This document shows, one piece after another, positions 1-8,329 of a DNA stretch of 47,840 nt. The stretch is from Phenylobacterium sp. GTDB taxonomy: Bacteria > Pseudomonadota > Alphaproteobacteria > Caulobacterales > Caulobacteraceae. The first letter of the stretch is position 1. The number at the start of each line of letters is the position of its first letter. The notes beneath the pieces were generated by a model. That model did not search any database. It was not told the DNA's origin and was given only the letters and a program-made list of their open reading frames with translations. A program made the translations under genes and the position numbers. The stretch spans positions 1 through 47,840 of the forward strand of contig NZ_JAUSBZ010000150.1 in assembly GCF_030651755.1 (NCBI RefSeq). The letters run 5' to 3'.

Positions 1-2
1 CA

Positions 3-290
3 CGGCTGGGGCAAGCGGCCTATGCCGTCGCCCCTGCTCTCACCGAGCATTCGGTCGGGGCGGTCTTTCGTTGGCTGTTGGGAGGAGCAAAGCCGGCGCC
101 CACCACCGACGGCTCCCTGCTGGTCCCGATCCCAGAAGGCGTGGACACCAGCGGTCACTGGCTGGCCAGGAAGAAGCTGCCTTCGGCCCATGTTATCAGC
201 GGCGGCCTTGCGGCGATGGCTTTGGCGGGGCTGGCCGGGCTCACAGTGCGCCAACTCGCCAAGCGCGCGTCGCCCCATGACCCTCGATGA
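3..290 (+). CDS. C-terminal fragment of a probable short-chain dehydrogenase-like protein (5' truncated by window edge)
   Basis: The reading frame is open from the left edge and ends at TGA 288-290, leaving 95 residues. It reads as the tail of a longer protein. A run containing YAVAPALTEHSVGAVFRWLL is followed by a Pro/Asp-rich linker (VPIPEGVDTSG), then a hydrophobic segment (about 20 residues, rich in Ala/Leu/Gly) and a basic C-terminus, consistent with a C-terminal membrane anchor. SDR proteins of Caulobacterales can carry this kind of extension, and that resemblance is the only basis for the family call. The Rossmann core would lie outside the window, so the assignment is tentative. The coding frame itself is credible because of its GC3 bias and continuity. 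Confidence 0.45.
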   Translation, partial: RLGQAAYAVAPALTEHSVGAVFRWLLGGAKPAPTTDGSLLVPIPEGVDTSGHWLARKKLPSAHVISGGLAAMALAGLAGLTVRQLAKRASPHDPR

Positions 291-323
291 CGTCGGGAGA
301 CCCAGCGGCCTCCCGAGCTCAAC

Positions 324-533
324 TCAGCGATTGTCCCGGCCGCGCTGGTCCGGATTAGCGCCGCCACCCAACCCGGAGTCGTTCTTAACATCGCCTTCGA
401 CGGTGTTGTCGCCTTCAAGAGGCGCCAGCCCCTCGCGGCGGTTCAGGCCAGACGATTGCCCAATGCCAGGATTGCGCTCCAGGTCGTCCGGCGGATTGAC
501 GGGCTGGTTGTCAGGGTCAGGGTGCTTGCTCAT
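324..533 (-). CDS. Small hydrophilic hypothetical protein, 69 aa
   Basis: The protein begins MSKHPDPDNQPVNPPDDLER and is rich in Asp, Asn, Pro and Gly, with no hydrophobic segment or cysteine, so it is probably disordered and cytoplasmic. A good Shine-Dalgarno sequence (CGGAGG) lies 8 nt before the ATG on the minus strand, which supports real translation. It converges on the SDR-like fragment. No function is recognised. Short Pro/Asp/Gly-rich proteins of this look are common as lineage-specific hypotheticals in Caulobacterales; that is a general impression, not a homology claim. Confidence 0.5.
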   Translation of the reverse strand: MSKHPDPDNQPVNPPDDLERNPGIGQSSGLNRREGLAPLEGDNTVEGDVKNDSGLGGGANPDQRGRDNR

Positions 534-1030
534 CTCCAGGGCCTCCGTTCAGGTTCTGCTCTCGTCTGACGTGAACCAGACAGCCGCAGCGAGGTTCCAG
601 CTTCGGCTCCCTCGGCCGCCCTGGACGAGGAACTAGCCTTGAACGATCGGAGGAAGCACCGATGCCGAACGCTTTGTGATCGGCGGGCTGGTCGATGTGA
701 AAGAGCGCTAGCGCGTGCTGGACCAGATTCCGTCACCCTATGCCACGGCCTTGGCCACCACCTCACATTGAAAGTCGGCGCCACAGCGGAAGAAGGCGCG
801 CCTTTCGCCTCCAATCAGGCGGCGTGGGCCGCTGCGCCGCCTTCGATGTCAGTGGGTGCTCGGTTGACTTTAGGGGACGCTAACTGCCGTCCCCCGGACG
901 AGATCTCACCCCTGGGGGGCGTGATCCTGGCAGCGGCGACCGGCCCGCAGTGCGCGTCAAAGGGTCGATTGCTATTGGCGCCGATCGGGCGTCTGATGAC
1001 GGGCCCACATATGGCGTGACGGAGGCGCTC
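534..1030. other. Intergenic stretch without a convincing gene
   Basis: About 500 nt. Several overlapping open frames exist on both strands, but none has both a good start and coding-like composition. One short in-frame piece (about 645-708) reads GSTDAERFVIGGLVDVKER and then stops, without an initiation codon. It could be a gene remnant. Nothing else is supported. Confidence 0.4.
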
Positions 1031-1183
1031 ATGTCGCCTGCTGACCTCAAAAGGCTGAATGTCGAGCACTTCGAGCGCGTTCTTGCGCGGACCACAGACC
1101 TGACAGAGCGCGCGAAAATCGCCAGGTTCATTGTTGAAGAACTCGCCGAGCCAGATCGCGCCTACCCCGTCCCTCGTCCCTGA
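1031..1183 (+). CDS. Small helical hypothetical protein, 50 aa
   Basis: Starts MSPADLKRLNVEHFERVLAR and ends at TGA 1181-1183. GGAGG lies 5 nt before the ATG. It resembles the many short alphaproteobacterial proteins with an N-terminal pattern N-x-x-H-F-x-x-x-L followed by T/D-x-x-x-R-A-x-I-x-x-x-(I/L)-x-E-E, predicted as two amphipathic helices. Function is unknown. The frame stays open back to a GTG at 950, giving a 77-residue alternative, but only the ATG at 1031 has a good ribosome binding site. It lies just outside the putative att repeat at 1545, so it probably belongs to the flanking chromosome. Confidence 0.55.
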   Translation: MSPADLKRLNVEHFERVLARTTDLTERAKIARFIVEELAEPDRAYPVPRP

Positions 1184-1316
1184 CATCCAGCCGTTCAGGT
1201 TCATGCATATGTTCAGCGGCGGCCTTTCGTAAGCACGGGCAATCCTGGGCTCTTGCGATCTACAAGACCGCCGCGAGGCACGCCTCAAAGTGCAAGGCGC
1301 GCGCACGGCTAGAAAG

Positions 1317-1330
1317 GCGCGGGCCCGCGC
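1317..1330. terminator. GC palindrome with AT-rich 3' flank, possible terminator
   Basis: GCGCGGGCCCGCGC is perfectly self-complementary over 14 nt and is followed on the plus strand by TTATTATT. It could end transcription of the small gene ending at 1183. The T-run is interrupted and there is no real loop, so a protein-binding palindrome is equally possible. Confidence 0.25.
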
Positions 1331-1544
1331 TTATTATTCAGGGAACGCCAGCAATATCATGTATTGCGGACTTCATTTTTTTTCGGAGAGCCGAATTTTA
1401 TTTAAATAAGAAATCCGTATTTGAATTTTCACCCGTCTACCCGGGGCTCACCCGTCGCTTAATATTGGTGAGAAACGAAATTATCAGGATCCTTCCGCCC
1501 GTTTTTTCAGGGCACGATCTATACGATTACTTGCAAATAAACCT

Positions 1545-1569
1545 GCTGGTGGGCCCGGCAGGACTCGAA
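1545..1569 (-). repeat. Direct copy of the tRNA-Ile(CAT) 3' end (putative attL)
   Basis: These 25 nt are identical, in the same orientation, to 13,759-13,783, which covers the CCA end, acceptor 3' strand, T-stem 3' half and part of the T-loop of the tRNA-Ile(CAT) gene plus two bases outside it. Identity stops abruptly inside the T-loop. Duplicated tRNA 3' ends are the standard scar of tyrosine-recombinase integration, so this is the likely outer attachment site of the 12.2-kb segment between the copies. Other tRNAs share similar T-arm and acceptor sequences, so a remnant of another tRNA gene is an alternative. Confidence 0.55.
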
Positions 1570-1945
1570 ACGTCTGGAAATTATGTATTCCACACAGATA
1601 GTTAGGGCCTGCGCCCAGTAGACATACCCACACCTCTACCAACCGGGCCAAGAAGGTCGAATCTCGTGGAGCAGAAAACCCTGCCGGCGGCCACCACGAA
1701 CGGAAGGTCCGCAGCGGGCTCAATGGCGACCTTGGGAGAGTCCGCTTTTCGGCAGTCTGCGCAGTCGCTCCGAGAGGAGGCCAATCGATCCACAGCTCAG
1801 GGCGATGGTGACCGTCTGGCCTCGTGGTGAAGAAGCTCGGCCACCGTCGGCGTGGCTTCACCCACTCAGCACGAGAGATTTAGGCGCTTTCAACCTTTGC
1901 GAGCGACATCATCCGCGCTGACCTTATCAGATATGGAGGCCGAAC

Positions 1946-2416
1946 ATGCACTTCGGCAAACGCGTTACCCGTCCGGAAACAATCGCGCCCAATTTGACCA
2001 AGAACCGAATGTCGCTGCTGTCCTGCTTAGCGGGTACCGCCGTTTGTTGCGCAAGCTATATTGGGTTCTCGCCAGCAGTACTTGGCCTTGAAGCCCTCAC
2101 AGCCGACACGGTCGAAAGTTACAACCTTGGGCGGTTAATCTTATCCATGGCGGGTAGCCTGCCTATAATGGCGGTTGTATTTTTCGTTTCTATGCTCACC
2201 TCACAACTGCTACATATAAAATCACGCAACAGTACGGTGATTGTTTTTATCGCATTTCCCGCTCTTGTTGCTGTTCTAATTGTCTCAGCGATGCTGACAA
2301 TTCTGACGGGCAACCCTCCCGATGATCCATGGCTACCCATATTGGTCGCTATAGCTGCATCATCAGGCGGGTTGGCGATGAAGGTCACCCTCCTTCTTCG
2401 CGACACTCGCGGGTGA
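1946..2416 (+). CDS. Hypothetical membrane protein, four predicted TM helices, 156 aa
   Basis: Hydrophobic stretches at about residues 24-45, 63-90, 98-121 and 129-150 suggest a four-helix inner-membrane protein. There is a basic N-terminus (MHFGKRVTRPE) and an intercalated Lys/Arg-bearing loop (HIKSRN). GGAGG lies 6 nt before the ATG at 1946; a second Met at codon 22 could also start it. No family is recognised. Codon use is clearly less GC-biased than the rest of the window (many TTA, ATA, TTT codons), which supports recent acquisition. The next gene begins 104 nt downstream on the same strand, and the two may form a unit. Confidence 0.6.
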   Translation: MHFGKRVTRPETIAPNLTKNRMSLLSCLAGTAVCCASYIGFSPAVLGLEALTADTVESYNLGRLILSMAGSLPIMAVVFFVSMLTSQLLHIKSRNSTVIVFIAFPALVAVLIVSAMLTILTGNPPDDPWLPILVAIAASSGGLAMKVTLLLRDTRG

Positions 2417-2520
2417 AACCCAATTTCCGGAAGGTTGCCAAGAGGCGGTGCCTGGAAATGGCGCGAGATCGACCAAACGCCCAGTACTCCGAGCAGATTC
2501 GATGAAATGGGGAGCCCGCG

Positions 2521-3069
2521 TTGACATGTGTGCTGATTGGCCAAAGCGGCTGCGTGTTTGACTCATCCGCTACGGCTGCGTGGGCGCAAGCTTTCCTGAG
2601 CTTCGTGGCCATCGTCGTTTCGGGATATCTCGCCGCAAAGGTCGCGGGACGGCCAACGCTTACGGCCCGACACCAACGGCTTGCAGCGCTCTCTGGCTTG
2701 GTTGGCGTGGCCCGGCAGATAATTAAGGCAGCACAGGCGGAAGCAAGCGCTGTGGGCAATAGCACGTCGTCAAGCCCAGCCTTTGATCTCAACCGCTTCG
2801 ACCGTACGATCGACGCGCTGAAGACGATCCCTATCCTCGAGGTTTCGCCGGGCATTCTCGTAGAAGACCTGATCGAGCTCCAGGAAAACCTGACGTCAGC
2901 GCGCGACGAGATGGCAAAGCTGCTCCGTGACGCGCCTTCCGGCATAGGCGTCTACAACACCGCATTGTTCTACGAAGGGGCAAGGCGGCACGCCGAAGAA
3001 CTTGAGCGCAAACTGATTATCGAAGCGATGGCGGCAGCAAGGGCTGAACGCCGTTGGTGGCAACCCTGA
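2521..3069 (+). CDS. Hypothetical membrane-anchored protein, 182 aa
   Basis: TTG start with GGGGAG about 7 nt upstream. Residues about 20-42 (AWAQAFLSFVAIVVSGYLAA) form a single membrane helix. The remaining 140 residues are largely helical, with an acidic/basic heptad-like C-terminal part ending ERRWWQP, so a membrane-anchored cytoplasmic helical domain is likely. The N-terminal layout resembles short phage or mobile-element membrane proteins of unknown role, but no family is recognised. It probably forms a pair with the preceding four-helix membrane protein. The start is uncertain: TTG is the only in-frame start that retains the whole TM segment. Confidence 0.55.
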   Translation: MTCVLIGQSGCVFDSSATAAWAQAFLSFVAIVVSGYLAAKVAGRPTLTARHQRLAALSGLVGVARQIIKAAQAEASAVGNSTSSSPAFDLNRFDRTIDALKTIPILEVSPGILVEDLIELQENLTSARDEMAKLLRDAPSGIGVYNTALFYEGARRHAEELERKLIIEAMAAARAERRWWQP

Positions 3070-3224
3070 GCAGGTGCGGCGCCAATGCCGGGTTCCTGGA
3101 AAGGCCCGAACTTCCGCTAGGGGCGCATCCTTGCTGCCCGGTGCCCACCCCCACCCTCAACGGTAGCGAGGCTTAGGGATCGAGACGACCCTCTATGGCT
3201 TACCTCTGGCAATGCCCGTGCACA

Positions 3225-3848
3225 CTATCCCCCCAGAGCGGCCGTCACGAGGTAGCGCGCTGCTGACCCAGGACGGCAGCGGTCGAGCTCTGGGAAGGGG
3301 CCGACCCGCAGCACCCGAAATCCCGCACGCCCGAGCATGGCGGCCACCGGCTGCGCGCTGGACAGGGCGGCGAACGGCTGCCGTTGCAGAGCCTCGGAAC
3401 TCCAGGCCGCTTCGGGCCAAAACCCATCGACGAGCATGAGGCGTCCGTCCGGCGCAATCCACCGCCGCCAAGTTGAGAATGTCTCGAGGGGTTCAGTCAG
3501 GTGACACAACACCTGACGGCAGACAATCCAGTCGAACGTGCCCGGCGCGAAGAGATCCGTCGCGTCCGCTGAGCCGGCGACAAAGTCCTCGCGCGCCAAG
3601 TCTGGGTGGCTTGCGAGACCCTGTTTGATCATCGCCGATGATGGCTCAAGCCCCGTCACCAGAAGGCCTGCGGCCTTGAGGACACGGGTCAGCAATCCTG
3701 TGCCCGCGCCTATGTCGAGTACGCGGCCGGTGAGGTCTGCGTTGGCGAGCCGCCGCAGCTCAGCCAGCCAAAGCGTCCCCTCGCCTTCCGGCAGGGCGTG
3801 CTCATCTTCAGCCTCATACTGGGAGGCGACGGCTTGATCATAGCCCAT
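3225..3848 (-). CDS. Class I SAM-dependent methyltransferase, 207 aa
   Basis: Predicted to transfer a methyl group from S-adenosylmethionine to an unknown acceptor in the cytoplasm. Motif I is clear at residues 43-53 (VLDIGAGTGLL). An acidic motif II end (GLEPSS) and motif III/IV region (DWIVCRQVLCHL) follow at about 65-115, then LMLVDGFWPE. The layout is that of the Methyltransf_11/25 group (UbiE/COQ5-like, Rossmann core) and the length is normal. The C-terminal 60 residues probably form the substrate cap. It stands alone between the membrane gene pair and the TonB/ABC operon on the same strand as the latter, 290 nt downstream of it. No substrate can be inferred. Confidence 0.75.
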   Translation of the reverse strand: MGYDQAVASQYEAEDEHALPEGEGTLWLAELRRLANADLTGRVLDIGAGTGLLTRVLKAAGLLVTGLEPSSAMIKQGLASHPDLAREDFVAGSADATDLFAPGTFDWIVCRQVLCHLTEPLETFSTWRRWIAPDGRLMLVDGFWPEAAWSSEALQRQPFAALSSAQPVAAMLGRAGFRVLRVGPFPELDRCRPGSAARYLVTAALGG

Positions 3849-4138
3849 CGCTTGGCCTCGTCTGGATCGTCAAACCGCGTCCCGCCTCACGGAGCGGACG
3901 CGGGGGAACGGCTTCGCCACGGCAGGGGTTTGAGCGCCGCCGGATGGCCAGTCGTACCGATGGATCAGCCAAGTCGGCAATAGTCGACGGATCGTTGCCA
4001 ACTATGGCGGATGACGGTGCACAGCCCATCGGACGTGCTTGTGATTTATATCATAATAAAAAAACAGCCGAGCTTCAGGTCGTCGAGTTGTCTCGCCAGG
4101 GTGCGGACCTCGCCAGGACCTGTCTGGCGAACGGTGGC
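3849..4138. other. Intergenic stretch with AT-rich patch
   Basis: About 290 nt with no credible gene. It contains an AT-rich patch near 4040-4065 (TTTATATCATAATAAAAAAA), which on the minus strand would give a long T-run after the end of the TonB receptor operon and could help end its transcription, or could serve as a promoter for the methyltransferase. No clear hairpin precedes the T-run. Confidence 0.3.
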
Positions 4139-6175
4139 CTAGAACTTCCCGCTTATGGTCAGGCTGATGAACGCGGGCTTCCTTGTGCTCCGCCTCTCTA
4201 TCCGCAGGGGGGGCCCTGATCGTTCCTCAACGAAGAAGCTTCGCTTGCGCTTTGAACGCTGAACGTCGGCGTTCTTCAGCGCTAAGCGGAGACGAACAGG
4301 TTGGACGGCCGTCGTCTCAATGAAACCACCGAAATACCCGTAGGTGGTCGCCTCATCGATCTGGTCAAGAAAGTAGATCGCGCCTTCATTGATCGCCTTG
4401 TAGGTGAGGCCCCAGGCAAAGGGCCGGCCCGGCGGGTCATGACGGAACTCCAGGTCGATGTTTGGGGAGTAGACTTCTGACAGGGGACGGATCGCGCCTG
4501 TCAGCGGATCATCGAACTCGCTGTCGAATACGGAGCCTGAGCCGGTCAGGCGGGCGCCGGCCAGCAAAGGAGTCAGCGGCACGGTGAAGTTAAACTTGGC
4601 GCCGGTGACGACCGCATCGCCGGCATTGGCCAGACCAGGCGCGCCTGAGGGGAGCAAGATGATCTCCAGCACGTCGGAGCGGTGTTCGCGAAAGAGCTCT
4701 AGATTGACGGCCGTATCACCAGGCCCTCGCCAGTCCACCGAACCATACCAGCGCGTCGTCTGATCCGGCCCAAGATCTGGATTGCCGGCGTTCGCCGTCT
4801 GGTCATTCAGGTCGGCTGAGGCTGCAAAATCGCGGAAGTCGAGCTGTCCCACCGTGCGCCGGACGCCTGCCCTGACGAGGGTACGAGGCTGCGCCCGCCA
4901 GGCAATCGCCGCCGAAGGCTTGACGAAAGTGAAGCGCTGACGGCCTGTCGCGTCACCTCTGAGTGAGATCTCGGAGGTTTCCGCCGCCAGTCCGGCCTCG
5001 AACGACCAGCGGCGCGAAAGCGTCCAGTTCAGATTGGCGAAGACCTCACCTCGCAACTCTTCAACGACGACATTTGCGGCGGGCAAGGCGATAGGCGTCA
5101 GGCCTCCACCGTCGTCGAAAGCCAGATCGAGCTCGCTGTTAAGCCGGTTGTAGGCCAGCTCCCCACCGACTTCGGGCCGCAAGGCGCGAGCTTCGGCGGG
5201 CGTCGCCGTTGTCCGAATGATCGCCTCGAAGGCCTTGGTCTCGGCGGCAAGCGTACTCGCTGTCAGGCGGGTCCCGTCCGCAAGGTAGCGACCGTCGAAC
5301 TGCGCCTCGGAGTCGCCCTGCCCTGACGCCAGGCTGACGAGCTTCCAGTTCCAGCCAGAGACGTCCCTGGCATAGTCTGCGCCGACCTCAAAGGAGAGCC
5401 TGTCCCGGCCCAAGGTGGACATGAGCGCTTGGTCGGGGCCGCCCGTCGCCGGGCGGCCAAGCCACACCTCGCCTGGCTGCTCGAAGTGATAGTCATACCA
5501 CCCGAGCCGCCCGTTGAGGGTCAGGTCACCCGCGGCGAAGGGCCGACGCGCTTCGCCCGCGACATAGGCCTCGGCAAGGGTCGAGGGTAGATTGGTTTTT
5601 ACTACGGAGGTGAGCTGTCCCGCCGCATCACGCAGCACGCGCTCTCCTCGGAAGGGAAACTCCTCCCAATAGGCCCGCGCGCGAACCGAGGTCTCCCAAC
5701 CAGCGATACTGCGGGCATAACTGACCTCCCCCCGGGGATAGATCACGTTGTTGCCGTTCCGCTCCAGCTCGAGCGACCAGGTTCCGGAGGCCCCGCCCCG
5801 GACACGAACCACGTTCAGGATCAATGACTGCCCCTGCGCCTCGGCGGTAGCGGCGTTGCGGACGACATCGATGCGCTCCACCTGCGCAGCCGGAATGCGG
5901 GACAAGGCTTCGGAGATGCTTGACTTGGACGAGGGCCGGGCGCCATCGACCAGGACGTTCCCCCCGCCGGCTCCGAAGCCCCGCAATTCCTGGTCGCCGT
6001 CGTCTAGCGCGAAACCCGGGGTCCGCAACACCATGTCGAGCGCGCTCTGCGGACGGAACTGATCGTAGTAGTCATTGGGATAGCCCACCACATCCCGCGA
6101 CGGGGCCTGGGCCTCTACGGCCGTGCCGTAGTTCATGAGCCCCAGGACAACGGCTGAGACGCCCAGACGACGCAT
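4139..6175 (-). CDS. TonB-dependent outer-membrane receptor, 678 aa
   Basis: Outer-membrane 22-strand-barrel receptor that takes up a ligand using TonB energy. A signal peptide occupies residues 1-22 (ending VEA-QA). A plug domain spans about 35-140 (LDMVLRTPGFALDDGDQELRG, NVLVDGARPSSKSSISEALSRIPAAQVERIDVVR), and alternating amphipathic strands run to a C-terminal Phe (LTISGKF), as expected for BAM recognition. No TonB box was identified with confidence. The ATG overlaps the stop of the upstream ABC ATPase gene (TGATG), so the two are translationally coupled. It is the last gene of a five-gene operon that also starts with a TonB receptor. Having two receptors around one ABC system suggests two ligands or two routes. 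The ligand is unknown. Confidence 0.85.
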   Translation of the reverse strand: MRRLGVSAVVLGLMNYGTAVEAQAPSRDVVGYPNDYYDQFRPQSALDMVLRTPGFALDDGDQELRGFGAGGGNVLVDGARPSSKSSISEALSRIPAAQVERIDVVRNAATAEAQGQSLILNVVRVRGGASGTWSLELERNGNNVIYPRGEVSYARSIAGWETSVRARAYWEEFPFRGERVLRDAAGQLTSVVKTNLPSTLAEAYVAGEARRPFAAGDLTLNGRLGWYDYHFEQPGEVWLGRPATGGPDQALMSTLGRDRLSFEVGADYARDVSGWNWKLVSLASGQGDSEAQFDGRYLADGTRLTASTLAAETKAFEAIIRTTATPAEARALRPEVGGELAYNRLNSELDLAFDDGGGLTPIALPAANVVVEELRGEVFANLNWTLSRRWSFEAGLAAETSEISLRGDATGRQRFTFVKPSAAIAWRAQPRTLVRAGVRRTVGQLDFRDFAASADLNDQTANAGNPDLGPDQTTRWYGSVDWRGPGDTAVNLELFREHRSDVLEIILLPSGAPGLANAGDAVVTGAKFNFTVPLTPLLAGARLTGSGSVFDSEFDDPLTGAIRPLSEVYSPNIDLEFRHDPPGRPFAWGLTYKAINEGAIYFLDQIDEATTYGYFGGFIETTAVQPVRLRLALKNADVQRSKRKRSFFVEERSGPPLRIERRSTRKPAFISLTISGKF

Positions 6176-6873
6176 CAGGCCATCTCGCCCAGATAGAGCG
6201 CCTCAAGTTCAGTGGCGCTGATTTCGGAGGCCGGGAGCTCTCGGCGCAACACGCCGCCCCGCATGATACCGACCCGGCTGGCTACGTCTCTGGCGCGGAA
6301 GATGTCGTGGGTCGCCATCAGCACCGCCACACCCCCTAGCGCCAGTTTCTCGAGGAGGCGGCTGAACTCGTAACTGGCGCTCGGGTCCAAACCACTGGTC
6401 GGCTCATCAAGGAGCAGGCCGCGCGCATGTTTGGCGAGGGCGATCGCCACACCGACCTTTTGCCGCATACCTTTGGAGTAGCCGGAGATGCGCTGATCGA
6501 AGGCCTGTTCCTGCAAGCCAGCCTCGGTCAGCAGCGAGCGCCTCTCCGCGGCGGTCGTTCTGCGTCCGCCCAGCTCGGCGAAATAGGCAAGATTCTCGTC
6601 GCCACTGAGCTGAGGATAAAGGTTCACCTGTTCGGGGATATAGGCGAGCAGGGCGCGCGCGCCCTGAGGGTCAATGGCTGGATCGACGCCATCGACCAGC
6701 ACACGTCCACCGTCCGGCGTGACGAAACCTAGAAAGCAGTTGACGGTCGTCGTCTTGCCCGCCCCGTTGGGACCCAACAGGGCATAGACCTCACCGGCAT
6801 CGACCCTGAGATCCAAGGACTGCAGAGCGACGTGGTCGCCGAACCGCTTGTGCAGCTTTTCCGCTATCAGCAT
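6175..6873 (-). CDS. ABC transporter ATP-binding protein, 232 aa
   Basis: Cytoplasmic ATPase subunit energising the two permeases encoded just upstream. Walker A is GPNGAGKTT (about 36-44), the Q-loop lies in the AYIPEQVNLYPQ region, the signature is SGYSKGMRQK (about 133-142), Walker B plus D-loop is GLLLDEPTSGLD, and the H-loop is MATHD. It resembles the NosF/CcmA-type ATPases that work with ABC-2 permeases. The ATG at 6873 was chosen because it begins the conserved MLIAEKLHKRFG fold start. The frame is open upstream to 6954, but that part overlaps the permease gene and lacks family character. The gap to the permease stop is 10 nt, and the stop overlaps the next ATG. Confidence 0.9.
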   Translation of the reverse strand: MLIAEKLHKRFGDHVALQSLDLRVDAGEVYALLGPNGAGKTTTVNCFLGFVTPDGGRVLVDGVDPAIDPQGARALLAYIPEQVNLYPQLSGDENLAYFAELGGRRTTAAERRSLLTEAGLQEQAFDQRISGYSKGMRQKVGVAIALAKHARGLLLDEPTSGLDPSASYEFSRLLEKLALGGVAVLMATHDIFRARDVASRVGIMRGGVLRRELPASEISATELEALYLGEMA

Positions 6874-6883
6874 CTGTATTCCC

Positions 6884-8329
6884 CTAAGGCCCCGCCCTGC
6901 GAAGGCGCATCCACGCAAGAGCCGCCGCCAACAGGAAGCCGGCCAACAGCCCACCTAAGGGCGTGATCGCCCGCACAAGGCGAACCGCCCCGGCCTCAGA
7001 CACCGGGCTGGCCGTTGGGAGATCGTCATAGTCAGCCAAGGTGAGCGATCGACGGCTGGCGAGTTTCACATCAAAGCGCTCGCGCCAGGCCGCCTGAAAT
7101 TGCTCGGTCGCGTCGAAGGCGGCTAGCCGGCGCTCCGGGGCGAATCCTGCAAGATCATCGGTCAACCGTTTGATCATCAGCGGCGGGCTGAGAAAGGCCG
7201 CCAACCGGAGGCGGCGCGCCTGGGCTACCTGCCTGACGTGAATCTCCCTGGCGTGTGGGAAGAAGACTTGGTCCAACACCACCTGACGCGGGTAATAGGT
7301 CTCTACGAAATACTCCTCGTACTCGCTGAACGGGCCACGGACGGGCCGTCGCTCAGGATTCGCCCCGTAGTAGGTCTCGCGAACCTCGGCGCTGCGTTCG
7401 GCGAGGTCGTTCTGTAGGGCGCGGTACTGGAGCACATAGGTTAGGCGGTCTGGAGCCGCCGCCCCGACCGCAACCCATTGGGCCGCCAAAACGGGCGTCA
7501 CGAGCGAGAGGGTGATCCAGATCGTCAGGAGGGCGACGCCGGCGGCTGCGGCATGCCGCAGCCGCGCATTCAAGCTTGCCGACAGGGCCAGCCAGAAGCC
7601 GATATAGAGCCCAAGCGACCCCAGCCAGACGACGAGGTCGGGCAGGTTGTGCACGAGTTGGTCGAGCGGCGCGGCTGCGACGACTCCGGCCGTGGCGATG
7701 CACCCGATGACCCCAAACGTCGCCAGAAAGACAACCCCCAGCCTTCCAAGGACGATCTTGCTCAGCGGCGTTCCGCTGCTGGCGATCAAGGGCGAAATCT
7801 GAGTCTCGCGATCGCCGGCCAGGACATCGTAGCTGAGGACAAGGAGAACGATCGGCAGCAGCCACGCGACCACGAAGATGAGGTCGAGAGGGCCATCAAC
7901 CCGGTTGGTTGGGTTTTCAATGGTCTCGTTTTGCTGGCCGTATCGACTGGCCATTGAGACCGCAATGATGTCGTTCCCCTCTCGGGCCGGTCCCGCCGAT
8001 AGGGGCGCAAGGGCGCCCGGCGGCGTGACGACAGGGGCCTTGTGGCTCATCACCACGAGGTCGGCACGGGCTGGATTGACAAACATGCCCGTCTCGATGC
8101 GCCCCGCCTGAAGATCGATGAAGGCTGCACGCTTCTGAGCCCAGGTCTCCGCGTGCTGCTCCAACGCTACAGCCTGATGGGCGCGGGTCTCCAATGTCCG
8201 GATCGTGCCCCCAAAAACCGCCCAGCCCGAGATCAACGCAAGCGCAATGATCAGGGCGACGGAAAGCGGCGTCGCCAGAAACGTCCGCGTTTCCAGGACG
8301 AGCAAACGGCCAAGTCGGGCGCCGCTCAT
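6884..8329 (-). CDS. ABC-2 type permease, DUF3526-like, 481 aa
   Basis: Inner-membrane permease partner of the downstream ATPase. One N-terminal TM helix (about residues 15-37) precedes a large extracytoplasmic segment. A block of about five helices follows (about 165-330), then a second soluble segment containing ETYYGANPERRP and a final helix at the C-terminus (LGGLLAGFLLAAALAWMRLRR). This split layout, two helix sets around a long periplasmic domain, fits the DUF3526/NosY-related permeases. The ATG at 8329 overlaps the stop of the first permease (ATGA), which decides the start over the longer open frame. The two permeases share their architecture and probably form a heterodimer. Substrate is unknown. 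Confidence 0.8.
   Translation of the reverse strand: MSGARLGRLLVLETRTFLATPLSVALIIALALISGWAVFGGTIRTLETRAHQAVALEQHAETWAQKRAAFIDLQAGRIETGMFVNPARADLVVMSHKAPVVTPPGALAPLSAGPAREGNDIIAVSMASRYGQQNETIENPTNRVDGPLDLIFVVAWLLPIVLLVLSYDVLAGDRETQISPLIASSGTPLSKIVLGRLGVVFLATFGVIGCIATAGVVAAAPLDQLVHNLPDLVVWLGSLGLYIGFWLALSASLNARLRHAAAAGVALLTIWITLSLVTPVLAAQWVAVGAAAPDRLTYVLQYRALQNDLAERSAEVRETYYGANPERRPVRGPFSEYEEYFVETYYPRQVVLDQVFFPHAREIHVRQVAQARRLRLAAFLSPPLMIKRLTDDLAGFAPERRLAAFDATEQFQAAWRERFDVKLASRRSLTLADYDDLPTASPVSEAGAVRLVRAITPLGGLLAGFLLAAALAWMRLRRAGP

Larger units (their letters stand above)
1184..1945. other. 762-nt non-coding stretch: palindrome, AT-rich patch and tRNA-like remnant
   Basis: No convincing gene. 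It contains a 14-nt perfect GC palindrome (1317-1330) followed by TTATTATT, an AT-rich patch at about 1330-1545 quite unlike the neighbouring DNA, a 25-nt copy of a tRNA 3' end (1545-1569), and on the minus strand a D-arm-like GTTGGTAGAG (1634-1643). The sudden drop in GC suggests foreign or decayed DNA. Open frames here lack ribosome binding sites and coding composition. Confidence 0.5.

Noticed and set aside
22-636. 204-residue open frame on the plus strand
   Set aside because: It overlaps the SDR-like fragment and the small minus-strand gene in other frames, is rich in Arg/Ser/Pro as expected from a GC-rich shadow, and has no ribosome binding site.
815-1306. 163-residue open frame on the minus strand
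   Set aside because: It lies opposite the better supported 50-residue gene, has shadow-like composition and no recognisable domain.
1484-1861. 125-residue open frame on the minus strand over the tRNA-like remnant
   Set aside because: It runs through the tRNA 3'-end copy and has no good start; coding is unlikely.
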